The translations under genes and the position numbers were made by a program. A model generated the notes under the pieces. That model searched no databases and was not told the origin of the DNA. It was given only the letters and a program-made list of their open reading frames with translations. Below are positions 18,295-26,807 of a DNA stretch of 64,000 nt, one piece after another (position 1 is the stretch's first letter; every line of letters starts with the position of its first letter). Source of the DNA: an uncultured Pelagibacteraceae bacterium. GTDB lineage: Bacteria > Pseudomonadota > Alphaproteobacteria > Pelagibacterales > Pelagibacteraceae. The stretch covers positions 49,649-113,648 of the forward strand of contig CACBCU010000002.1 in assembly GCA_902537895.1 (NCBI GenBank), in the 5' to 3' direction.

Positions 18295-19445
18295 TATTTT
18301 TCCTGTATTGCTATTCTTTTATTGTACCAATTCATTAAAATTGAAATTGAGATACTTAGAGTTAAATAAGTAAACATCGTTATAGAGACTATTTCGATGG
18401 CTTTACCAGTTTGCATTAATGCAGTTCCAGCAAAAACTAAGACCAGGTCTGGATAAGCTATTGCTGCTGCAAGAGAAGAATTTTTTGTTAAATTAAGGTA
18501 TTGATTGGTTGTTGGTGGAATAATTATTCTTAAAGCTTGTGGCATAATCACTAATTTAAGCACCTGATTGGGTGTTAAGCCTATTGATGCTGCCGCTTCT
18601 TTTTGACCTTTTCCAACTCCTTGAATTCCAGCTCTGACACATTCTGCAATAAATGTTGCTGTATATAAAGATAAGGATAGTGTTAAAGCAATAAGTTCTG
18701 GTGGTAAACTTACTCCTCCTTCATATATAAAAGATGTTGTTGCTAGTTGTTTAAGAACAGGAACTTCAAATGAAAGTTTTACTCCACCTATCAAAAAACT
18801 TAGTAGAGGAAGAATAAAGATCAATCCTATTGAAATAAAAAAAACTGGGATTTGTTTACCTTGATTTTCTTGGACTTTTTTTGCATAAATTCGTATTACA
18901 ATAATAGCTATTACAGCAGCAACAATCGAATAAAAGAAAATACTAAAATTTTGCCAAATAAAAGCAGGAACATATAATCCTTTAATAGTTAAGAAAAAAA
19001 CTCCAAATATTGCTTCTGCATCTTGTGGAAGCGGTAAGGCTCTTAAAGCCGCAAAATACCAAAAGAAAATCTGAAGTAGTAATGGAATATTTCTAAAAAA
19101 TTCAACATAGAAAGCTGCAAATTTATTTATTAAATAGTTAGGAGATAATCTCGCGACACCAACTATTACACCTAAAATTGTAGCAATAATTATACCTATA
19201 ACTGAGACAAGTATTGTATTTAATAACCCAACTAAATATGCTCTGAAATAAGAGTGAGATCCATCATATTCAATCAAAGAAAATTGAACATCAAAAGAAG
19301 ACTCTTGTGATAAGAAACCATATCCAAAATCAATACCTCTATTTTCCATATTGATTTGAGCGTTGTAAGTAAAAAAACCAAAAATCAAGACCACAGCTAT
19401 GACTGTGATTAATTGGGGAACAATGTCTTTAAGTTTCAGATTCAC
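18294..19445 (-). CDS. aapQ: General L-amino acid ABC transporter permease AapQ
   Basis: A 383-residue permease related to AapM. Domains: N-terminal membrane anchor, transport domain starting near GLLNTILVSVIGIIIATILG, membrane helices interrupted by a loop, and the EAA motif in TATFIAECVRAGIQGVGKGQ, KEAAASIGLT. The start is GTG at 19443-19445; the next in-frame ATG would remove the first membrane helix, so GTG is preferred. It follows aapJ after a 74-base gap that holds a strong stem-loop. Confidence 0.92.
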   Translation of the reverse strand: MNLKLKDIVPQLITVIAVVLIFGFFTYNAQINMENRGIDFGYGFLSQESSFDVQFSLIEYDGSHSYFRAYLVGLLNTILVSVIGIIIATILGVIVGVARLSPNYLINKFAAFYVEFFRNIPLLLQIFFWYFAALRALPLPQDAEAIFGVFFLTIKGLYVPAFIWQNFSIFFYSIVAAVIAIIVIRIYAKKVQENQGKQIPVFFISIGLIFILPLLSFLIGGVKLSFEVPVLKQLATTSFIYEGGVSLPPELIALTLSLSLYTATFIAECVRAGIQGVGKGQKEAAASIGLTPNQVLKLVIMPQALRIIIPPTTNQYLNLTKNSSLAAAIAYPDLVLVFAGTALMQTGKAIEIVSITMFTYLTLSISISILMNWYNKRIAIQEK

Positions 19446-19470
19446 AAATGTGATAATATATGAATTTATA

Positions 19471-19501
19471 AAAAAAGGGCTAGAAAAATCTAGCCCTTTT
19501 T
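19471..19501 (-). terminator. Stem-loop between aapJ and aapQ (partial terminator)
   Basis: GGGCTAGA (19477-19484) and TCTAGCCC (19489-19496) form a perfect 8-bp GC-containing stem with a 4-base loop, flanked by a T-run on either strand. It lies just after the aapJ stop and before aapQ on the same strand. Such an internal element usually ends or trims most transcripts after the binding-protein gene so that it is made in excess over the permeases. Confidence 0.8.
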
Positions 19502-19519
19502 AAGTATTTTAAACTAAAA

Positions 19520-20560
19520 TTATCTTGCAGGTGGAACGTAAAGTATTCCGCCCTTTGTCCATAATTGGTTTGGACCTCTGTCAGGTAAAATTCCAGTGTC
19601 AGCAATATTTCTCTTATAGCTTTCACCGTAATTACCAACTTGCTTGATAATTCTTAAGCTCCAGTCATTATCTAGACCAAAAGCAGCACCTAATTCACCT
19701 TCAGCTCCGACTAATCTTTTAATTGCCGGATTGTCAGAAGTTTTCATCATGTCTGCATTTGCTGAAGTAATTCCATATTCCTCAGCTTCGATCATTGTGT
19801 TCAAAGACCATCTTACGATATCTTCCCAAACTGAATCACCTTGTCTTACAACTGGTCCTAAAGGTTCTTTAGAAATAGTTTCTGGTAAAACAATGTGTTC
19901 ATCAGGGTTCTTCATTTTTGTTCTTTGAGCAGCTAAACCAGATTTATCAGTAGTGTAAGTATCACATCTACCTGCATCGTAAGCAGCTACGACTTCGTCA
20001 GCTTTTTCAAATGCTACTGGCTCATACTTGATTCCTTTAGAATTAAAGAAGTCTCTCATATTTAACTCAGTTGTTGTACCAATGTTTGTACAAGCTGAGA
20101 TACCATCTTTGAATTGGCCTGTTGAAGTAATACCTGAACTTTTTCTTACCATGAAACCTTGACCATCGTAAAAGTTTACACCTACGAAAGTAAGTCCGAT
20201 ATCAGCATCTCTAGAAAGTGTCCAAGTTGTGTTTCTTGATAAGATATCAATCTCACCAGATGTAAGAGCTGTAAATCTTTCTTTAGCACTTAGTGGTGTA
20301 AACTTAACTTTGTTTGCATCACCTAATACTGCAGCAGCTACTGCTCTACATACATCAACGTCAACACCAGTCCAATTTCCTGCAGCATCAGCGTTAGAAA
20401 ATCCTGGTAGACCTTGAGATACTCCACATCTTACAAAACCCTTTTTTTGAGTGTTTTTAAGTGTTTTAGATTTTTTAGCAGCCATAGACTCTGTTGTAAA
20501 AGTAAACAACACAGCCACCATAGCAACTAAAGAAGTTAATTGTTTTAAGTATTTAAACAT
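19520..20560 (-). CDS. aapJ: General L-amino acid ABC transporter substrate-binding protein
   Basis: A 346-residue periplasmic binding protein. The signal peptide (residues 1-27) ends in TTESMAA. The body begins KKGFVRCGVSQGLPGFSNAD, carries VDVDVCRAVAAAVLGD and SRNTTWTLSRDADIGLTF, and ends in TKGGILYVPPAR, all typical of AapJ/BztA. The start is fixed by a good ribosome-binding site (AGAAGGAAG) about 5 bases upstream. Base composition is somewhat less AT-rich than neighbours, as expected for a very highly expressed protein. It is first in the operon and followed by the internal stem-loop. Confidence 0.95.
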   Translation of the reverse strand: MFKYLKQLTSLVAMVAVLFTFTTESMAAKKSKTLKNTQKKGFVRCGVSQGLPGFSNADAAGNWTGVDVDVCRAVAAAVLGDANKVKFTPLSAKERFTALTSGEIDILSRNTTWTLSRDADIGLTFVGVNFYDGQGFMVRKSSGITSTGQFKDGISACTNIGTTTELNMRDFFNSKGIKYEPVAFEKADEVVAAYDAGRCDTYTTDKSGLAAQRTKMKNPDEHIVLPETISKEPLGPVVRQGDSVWEDIVRWSLNTMIEAEEYGITSANADMMKTSDNPAIKRLVGAEGELGAAFGLDNDWSLRIIKQVGNYGESYKRNIADTGILPDRGPNQLWTKGGILYVPPAR

Positions 20561-20581
20561 TATTCTTCCTTCTGTTATTAT

Positions 20582-20619
20582 TTATTTGTTAACAAATAAT
20601 TCAAAACATTGTTTTGAAT
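20582..20619 (-). promoter_or_regulatory. Two adjoining palindromes in the aapJ leader
   Basis: TTATTTGTTAACAAATAA at 20582-20599 is a perfect 18-base palindrome. Directly beside it ATTCAAAAC (20599-20607) and GTTTTGAAT (20611-20619) form perfect 9-base arms around 3 bases. Both lie 22-59 bases before the aapJ start. A possible promoter (TTGAAG, 17 bases, TTAAAT with the -10 at 20627-20632) would start RNA near the outer palindrome. They could be operators or mRNA leader hairpins. Confidence 0.55.
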
Positions 20620-20737
20620 ATCCTTAATTTAATCATGTAAAAAAACTCTCTTCAAGAAAAAGTTTTTGAGAAAAGTTATTACAAAAAAATTAAGTCAAGT
20701 AAATTATTGACATAAAATATAAAAAAAAAGTGAATAT

Positions 20738-20814
20738 TGGCGCGCCCTGAAGGATTCGAACCTACGACCCTCGGTTTAGAAAACCGATGCTCTATCCAGC
20801 TGAGCTAAGGGCGC
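20738..20814 (-). tRNA. tRNA-Arg (TCT)
   Basis: On the minus strand the acceptor arms GCGCCCT and AGGGCGC pair fully, with discriminator G and encoded CCA (TGG at 20738-20740 on the plus strand). The anticodon stem-loop CGGTTTTCTAAACCG presents TCT. Length 77 bases. It sits between trkH and aapJ, 30 bases after the trkH stop and in the same direction. Confidence 0.97.
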
Positions 20815-20844
20815 AAAATATAAATGATACATATCAATTAAATA

Positions 20845-22251
20845 TTAGTTTTTAAATAAAAATTTTTTTAAAATCAGCAAGATTGTTAATAACTCAATTC
20901 TCCCAATAATCATAAATAAAATAAAACAATATTTTGTTAAAAAATGTAAACTATTAAAATTAAAATCTGTCAATCCATATATGGATGAATTTACTGTATT
21001 CATTAAAGTTAAAATAGATAATTTGAAAGAATTTTCAAAACTTATTCCACTAATGCTCAGTATAGAAGTAAATATGAAAAGTGACATAATAAAAATAATG
21101 ATTGTCAAAAAATATTTATTAATCTCATTAAAATCAAAATTAATATTAGTAAATATCAATTTATTCATAAAAACATTCTTGGGTTTGCTAAATGACAAAA
21201 TTTGATTAATTGAATATTTAAATAAAGAATAAATTTTTATAAATCTAAGACCAGAACTTGTAGAAAAGAAAGAACCACCAATTATTACTAATATTAAAAA
21301 TACTAAACTCAAATTTGATTGATCTGTTTTTAGTGAAAAACCAATATTTGACATACTGCTTATAATTGCCAAAAAATTTACAAAAAATTCTTTATTAAAA
21401 CTAAAAAACAAAAGAAAAATTAATATAACTATTATCAGGTATACTATTAAATGAAGATCTTCATAAAAAAAATTAATATTTCTATTTTTTAAAAAAACTA
21501 AATTATAACTAAAAAAAATACTAAAAAAGGAAAATAACATTAGTAAAGATAAAATTATAACTTGTGAATTATCTTTAATGATATTTGAGAGGTCATTATC
21601 AGGTAAAAAACCACCTGATGATATTAAGCTAAATGCTAGATTTAACGAATTGAAAGTTCTAACAGAAAAAATATTTAAAACTAAAAAAATTATTAATGTC
21701 AAAAATGAATATAATAAAAAAATTTTAATAGCTTGTTTTAAAATTTCACTACTATCAAACGATAGATAATTTGTTAAAGATTTTTTAAAACTTTCGTCAT
21801 ATATATCAATTAAGAATATAATCGAAAAAAGAAAATACAAACCACCAATCCATTGAGTGGAAGATCTCCACAAAATAATACTTTGGTCAATATGCTTAAT
21901 GTTGTCAAAAATACTAAATCCAGTTGATGTAAAACCAGAGATGGCCTCAAAATAAGAATTTAGAAAAGTTAAATTATAAATACTAAAATAAAAAGGTATC
22001 GATAGAATAATTGGTATAACTAAATACCCAAAAAAAACTGTTAATATCTTATCAAAAATAGAAAATTTTTTTTCATGTGATCTAACTTTAAAAAAAAAAA
22101 CTGATAGGAGAATGGAAGAAATCAAGCAGTAATAGTAAGTATTTAGATTTAAGTAAAAATTTAAATAATAAGAATAAATTATATTAAAAAAAGACAACAG
22201 AGAAACTACTGCAAAAAAGAAGCTTAGGTATTTAACCTGTAATTTTATCAT
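20845..22251 (-). CDS. trkH: Potassium uptake protein TrkH
   Basis: A 468-residue membrane protein of the TrkH/KtrB family, the potassium-conducting subunit of Trk. Family landmarks are SGFTSTGFSIFDNI (first filter loop), RSSTQWIGGLYFLF, and GGSFFSTSSGLRFIKIYSLFK. It overlaps none of its neighbours but follows trkA by 4 bases, in the conserved ntrY-ntrX-trkA-trkH series. hfq, which usually follows in Alphaproteobacteria, is not here; a tRNA gene follows instead. Confidence 0.93.
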   Translation of the reverse strand: MIKLQVKYLSFFFAVVSLLSFFNIIYSYYLNFYLNLNTYYYCLISSILLSVFFFKVRSHEKKFSIFDKILTVFFGYLVIPIILSIPFYFSIYNLTFLNSYFEAISGFTSTGFSIFDNIKHIDQSIILWRSSTQWIGGLYFLFSIIFLIDIYDESFKKSLTNYLSFDSSEILKQAIKIFLLYSFLTLIIFLVLNIFSVRTFNSLNLAFSLISSGGFLPDNDLSNIIKDNSQVIILSLLMLFSFFSIFFSYNLVFLKNRNINFFYEDLHLIVYLIIVILIFLLFFSFNKEFFVNFLAIISSMSNIGFSLKTDQSNLSLVFLILVIIGGSFFSTSSGLRFIKIYSLFKYSINQILSFSKPKNVFMNKLIFTNINFDFNEINKYFLTIIIFIMSLFIFTSILSISGISFENSFKLSILTLMNTVNSSIYGLTDFNFNSLHFLTKYCFILFMIIGRIELLTILLILKKFLFKN

Positions 22252-22255
22252 CTAA

Positions 22256-23647
22256 CTAAACAGAACTTAATCTGAAAATGTTTTCTACAAAAGGTATTGT
22301 ATCTTTTTTAACAATAAAGACGACTCTATCATCCTTTTTAAAAATGAAATCTGATCTAGGAATAATAACCTTTTCATCTCTTAATATAGCACCAATTCTT
22401 AATTCATCTGGTAAACTTGAATTTTTTAATTCTTTATTAATTAATTCGGACGTCTCAATGACTTCTGCTTCAATAATTTCAAATTCACCATTCGACACTG
22501 TGTAAGCATTTTCAATAGTTCCCTTATGCACATGTTTCAAAATACTTGAGACTGTACTCATTCTTGGATCGATTAAATCATCAATCTTCAATGAGGATTG
22601 TAATAATGAATAGTTGGGTTTGTTAATAAGGGCCATAGTTCTTTTTTCCTCTATATCTTTTTGATCTTTGGTAAATTTTTCGACTAAAACACTTACCATT
22701 AGATTATCTTCATCATCATTAGTTAGAGCTAAAACGGTTTCTGCCTCTTCCATATTGGCTTCAGCTAAAACTTCCTCATCTAAACCATCGCCATTAATGA
22801 CAATTGTATCATTAAGATGACTTGCTAAATATTCAGCTCGTTCTTTGTTTTTTTCAACTATTTTTACTCTAACAGTATCTAAAGTTTCCTCCATATTCTT
22901 TGCCAAGTTAAAACCAATATTTCCACCACCAATTATTAAAATTTTTTTTGAAATCCTCTCATTATGACCAAAAGCATGTAATGTTTCTCTCATCTGTAAT
23001 GAATTAATAATTACGTAAATTTTATCATTTTCCTTAACAGCATCTGTTTTTTTGGGTATAAAAAATTTTTCATCTCGATTAATTGCAATTATATTAGCAT
23101 CTAACTTTGGGTATTTTTTTGTTAGTTCATTGAATTTAATATTAATTGACTCACAGTTTTTCTTAATCAGAATTTCGAGTAATCTAATTTTGTTATCAGT
23201 AAAAGGAACACTATCCAAGGCTCCAGGAGCCTCTAATTTTCTTTGAATAGATTTTGCAATTTCAATTTCTGGTGAGATTATAACATCAATAGGTAAGTTT
23301 TCTTTACTATAAACTCTTGTAAATTTAGGATTTAAATAGTCCTGGGATCTTATTCTGGCAATTTTTTTTGGTATATTAAAAATAGAATACGCAATTTGAC
23401 AAATTAACATGTTTATTTCATCATTTCTAGTGACAGCAATTATCATATCTGTTTCTGGTGCATTAGCTTTTTCAAGAATTGATGGATATGTTGCTTTTCC
23501 AACAATAGCTTTAACGTCCAAACTATCATTAATTTTTTGAATATCATCGCTAGATTGATCAATAACAGTTATAGAGTGACCTTGGTCACTTAACAGCTTT
23601 GCAATGGTAAAACCTACTCTACCTGCCCCACAAATAATAATATTCAT
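22256..23647 (-). CDS. trkA: Trk potassium transporter regulatory protein TrkA
   Basis: A 463-residue peripheral membrane protein with the duplicated layout: a nucleotide-binding TrkA-N domain starting IIICGAGRVGFTIAKLLSDQ, a TrkA-C domain, a second TrkA-N domain starting ILIIGGGNIGFNLAKNMEE near residue 233, and a second TrkA-C domain. It binds NAD(H) or ATP/ADP and gates TrkH. It starts directly after the ntrX stop, so expression of potassium uptake is linked to the two-component system genes. Confidence 0.95.
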   Translation of the reverse strand: MNIIICGAGRVGFTIAKLLSDQGHSITVIDQSSDDIQKINDSLDVKAIVGKATYPSILEKANAPETDMIIAVTRNDEINMLICQIAYSIFNIPKKIARIRSQDYLNPKFTRVYSKENLPIDVIISPEIEIAKSIQRKLEAPGALDSVPFTDNKIRLLEILIKKNCESINIKFNELTKKYPKLDANIIAINRDEKFFIPKKTDAVKENDKIYVIINSLQMRETLHAFGHNERISKKILIIGGGNIGFNLAKNMEETLDTVRVKIVEKNKERAEYLASHLNDTIVINGDGLDEEVLAEANMEEAETVLALTNDDEDNLMVSVLVEKFTKDQKDIEEKRTMALINKPNYSLLQSSLKIDDLIDPRMSTVSSILKHVHKGTIENAYTVSNGEFEIIEAEVIETSELINKELKNSSLPDELRIGAILRDEKVIIPRSDFIFKKDDRVVFIVKKDTIPFVENIFRLSSV

Positions 23648-25003
23648 TTAATTAAACTCTTTAATTCCTAAGCCTTTAAGCTTCCTATGAAGAGCACTTC
23701 TTTCCATTCCTACGAAATTTGCTGTTTTAGATATATTTCCATTAAATTTTTTTAATTGCATTGTTAAATACTCTTTTTCAAACTTTTCTCTAGCTTCTTT
23801 TAATGGCACGGAAAGAGTATTTTCATTTACTTTTTCAACATAACTATCATTTTTGAGAGATTCTTTAACAATATTTGAGACTTTGTCTTTTGAGTCTGGC
23901 TGTAAAATTGCTATTCTTTCAATCAAATTTCTTAGCTCTCTTACATTACCTTTCCAATTATGATTTAAAATATAACTATCATCAGAGTCAATATCAAGCT
24001 TACTAATACTGTAGCTTTGTGAAATTATACTAGAGAAATAATCTATCAACAATGGTATGTCTGAAATTCTTTCATTCAAAGGTTTAACATTAATTTCAAA
24101 TACATTTAAACGATGGTAAAGATCCTCTCTAAAATTACCTATCTTTATCTCCTCTTTTAAATCTTTACTTGATGAACAAATAATTCTTACATCTACATTA
24201 ATATCACTATTCCCATTTAATCTTTTAAACTTTTGATCAGTCAAAACTCTTAAAATTTTTGACTGTATTGCTAATGGGATTTCTGAAACTTGATCAATTA
24301 GTAAAGTTCCCTCATTAGCTTTTTCTAGAGCACCGTATGAGATAGAGCCATTATCTTTTTCTTCTCCAAACAACTCTAATTCATATTTATTTGAGTCAAG
24401 TAAAGCACCATTTAAAATAATAAAAGGTTTATTATTTCTCTTAGATTTTTTATGAATTTTTCTAGCTATTAATTCCTTTCCTGAACCTGATGGTCCATTT
24501 ATTAAAATACGGCTTTCTGTAATTGAAATTTTTTCTATTTGATCTCTTATTGAGGATATATTTTTACTATCACCAATTAAATCATATGAATAAAATAACT
24601 TTGTCTCATATTCTTTATTCTGTGATTTTAAATTTAAATTTTCAACAGCTCTTTTTACAAAATTTAACAGTCTCGTTTTATCAAAAGGTTTCTCTATAAA
24701 TTCAAATGCACCATGTTTGAGAGCACTTACTGCAAGTTCAACATTAGCGTGGCCTGTTATTATAATTACTGGTACGTCATTATTTTTTGATTTGATATGA
24801 GACAATAACTCAATACCATCATTATCACCTTTGTCTAATTTAACGTCTAGAATTGCAACGTCTGGCATTTTTTTATCTATTTCTGTGAGTGCTTGATTAT
24901 AATTTGCAGCAACTCTTGTTTTATAGCCTGCATCAAGTATTAATTCCTTAAGAATATTTCTTATATCAGCGTTGTCATCAACTATTAAAATTTCTATTGC
25001 CAT
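23648..25003 (-). CDS. ntrX: NtrX-type response regulator without the sigma-54 contact motif
   Basis: A 451-residue regulator: receiver domain (1-120, phosphoacceptor D53, K105), AAA+ domain (about 140-370) and a C-terminal Fis-type helix-turn-helix (NISKTANFVGMERSALHRKLKG). Walker A is intact (GPSGSGK, 170-176). The GAFTGA loop that touches sigma-54 is missing: ELFG (210-213) is followed by a shorter segment containing SISYGALEKA. The Walker B acid pair reads IDQ (236-238), with Q in place of the usual E. It overlaps ntrY by 10 bases. It probably acts as a DNA-binding regulator with sigma-70 rather than as a sigma-54 activator. Confidence 0.93.
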   Translation of the reverse strand: MAIEILIVDDNADIRNILKELILDAGYKTRVAANYNQALTEIDKKMPDVAILDVKLDKGDNDGIELLSHIKSKNNDVPVIIITGHANVELAVSALKHGAFEFIEKPFDKTRLLNFVKRAVENLNLKSQNKEYETKLFYSYDLIGDSKNISSIRDQIEKISITESRILINGPSGSGKELIARKIHKKSKRNNKPFIILNGALLDSNKYELELFGEEKDNGSISYGALEKANEGTLLIDQVSEIPLAIQSKILRVLTDQKFKRLNGNSDINVDVRIICSSSKDLKEEIKIGNFREDLYHRLNVFEINVKPLNERISDIPLLIDYFSSIISQSYSISKLDIDSDDSYILNHNWKGNVRELRNLIERIAILQPDSKDKVSNIVKESLKNDSYVEKVNENTLSVPLKEAREKFEKEYLTMQLKKFNGNISKTANFVGMERSALHRKLKGLGIKEFN

Positions 25004-26781
25004 CTTTTATTAAAATCAATTTCTATTTTTGCACCATTATTTATAGGGTAAAAATTAATTTCGCCTCCATGATCATTTATGATTTTATTAACAATTGATA
25101 AACCTAATCCAGTTCCATTTTTTTTAGTAGTAAAATATGGTGTAAAAATTTCATCTATCCTATTATTTAAACTATTAAATCCAATACCATTATCTATGAG
25201 AATGATTTGAATATGGTCATTATTATCCAAAATTTCAATTGATATTTTCTTATCAAAATTAGGGTTTTTATCAGATTTTTGCTGAATACTCTCTATAGAA
25301 TTTTTAATTAAATTAAAAAATACTCTATTAATTTGTTCTCTATCACATTCTAGAATTGTTTGACTCTTTTTAGATCTAAACTCTAGTTTTATCGAGCTAT
25401 CTATCTCAGAAAGTAATTTTATATTTTCTTTTAATAGTTTATTTAAATCATTTTCTTTGAAAATTGGTTTTGGCATTCTTGCAAAATCAGAAAATTCATT
25501 CACGAGATTTTCAATTTGTTTAATTTGATTATTAATTATTTTTAAATTTTCTTTAAAATGAGCTTTGTCTTGATTTGAAATTTTATTTGTATATTTGTCT
25601 TTAATTCTATCGATAGTTAATTGAATTGGGGTTAAAGGATTTTTAATCTCATGAGCTAATTTTCTGGATAGATTACCCCAAGCTTTATATCTTTCATTGA
25701 TAATTAATTTTTCTTGTTGATTTTTAAGTCTGCTTATCATTGAATTAAAATTTTTATTTAAAATTTCCATATCCTTATCCGTTTTAATCTCAGGAACTTT
25801 CGAGTCTAAATTTCCTTGACCAATTTCAGTTGATGCTAATATCAGGTTATTGATTGATCTAAAAAATCTAGATGAAAATCTAATAGCAATAGTAATTGAT
25901 ATAAATAATAATAAAGTAACTATTATGATATAAATCAAAATAAATGAAATCTTAATTCCAGTACTTCTTTCCTCTACAGTATAATAAAAATTAATTGCTT
26001 CTTGAGACTCAGATAAATATGAAGAAATATTTTCATCTAAAAATTTAATAACATATAAAAAACGATCCTCAAAAGCTTGTAACCTTATAATGGCTGCAGA
26101 TATGTTGTTTTGAGCATCAACAATTTTTAAAGGCCGATCATCATCTAAAACTAGATTTAATGCTTTATCTACTGGAGGGTGATATTTATTTTTTTGTTCC
26201 GATGTAAATAACAACTTTTTATCTTTATCAATAATATGTATTTCATCAACATTTCTTATAAGTTTTTGGGTTCTCAAAAATCTAAAATATTCTTTTTCAT
26301 CATTATTTAGAAAATTAGCACTTTTATTAGTATCAAAAGCGATCAATATAATATCTGCTTCGACTTTATTTCTTACTTCTTGTACATAATTTTTTGCTAG
26401 TTCATAAGAATTGTTTACAACCGTTGTTACTTTTTTATCAAAATACTTTTCTAAAGCAAAAGAGAATAAGAATAATGAAAATATTGAAATTAATATTGAA
26501 GGTATAAGTGTAAAAAGAGAAAAATAAGTAATATATTTTTTATTAGAATTTAAACCATCTTTATCAATATCGTTTTTAATAGATTTTTTAATTTCGACAA
26601 AAATAAATGCAAATAATAAAAAAAGTAAAATGATATTAAAAATTAATAAAAATTGTAAGTTATTTTGATTTAATTCAATAAAACTTCTATCAATGAATGT
26701 TAAAAATGTTAAAAAACCAATAAATAGTGTGATAGTAGAAAGAATGATTATAAATATATTTTTTTTCAAAAAATCTAACAT
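24994..26781 (-). CDS. ntrY: NtrY-type sensor histidine kinase
   Basis: A 595-residue membrane kinase. Membrane helices lie at about 8-30, 43-63, 84-110 and 277-300; the stretch between the last two (about 111-275) is the likely periplasmic sensor. A HAMP region follows, then the H-box LAHEIKNPLTPIQLT with H377, and the ATPase domain with N-box, DNGIGF and KKNGTGLGLSIV. Partner of NtrX, whose gene overlaps. ntrB and ntrC, which usually precede it, are absent from the locus. Confidence 0.94.
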   Translation of the reverse strand: MLDFLKKNIFIIILSTITLFIGFLTFLTFIDRSFIELNQNNLQFLLIFNIILLFLLFAFIFVEIKKSIKNDIDKDGLNSNKKYITYFSLFTLIPSILISIFSLFLFSFALEKYFDKKVTTVVNNSYELAKNYVQEVRNKVEADIILIAFDTNKSANFLNNDEKEYFRFLRTQKLIRNVDEIHIIDKDKKLLFTSEQKNKYHPPVDKALNLVLDDDRPLKIVDAQNNISAAIIRLQAFEDRFLYVIKFLDENISSYLSESQEAINFYYTVEERSTGIKISFILIYIIIVTLLLFISITIAIRFSSRFFRSINNLILASTEIGQGNLDSKVPEIKTDKDMEILNKNFNSMISRLKNQQEKLIINERYKAWGNLSRKLAHEIKNPLTPIQLTIDRIKDKYTNKISNQDKAHFKENLKIINNQIKQIENLVNEFSDFARMPKPIFKENDLNKLLKENIKLLSEIDSSIKLEFRSKKSQTILECDREQINRVFFNLIKNSIESIQQKSDKNPNFDKKISIEILDNNDHIQIILIDNGIGFNSLNNRIDEIFTPYFTTKKNGTGLGLSIVNKIINDHGGEINFYPINNGAKIEIDFNKRWQ

Positions 26782-26807
26782 AATTTAGAATTATAGCATT
26801 TAAACAA

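Noticed and set aside
17858..18373. 171-codon plus-strand frame opposite aapM
   Set aside because: It is antisense to a firmly identified permease; composition and lack of any recognised motif mark it as a shadow.
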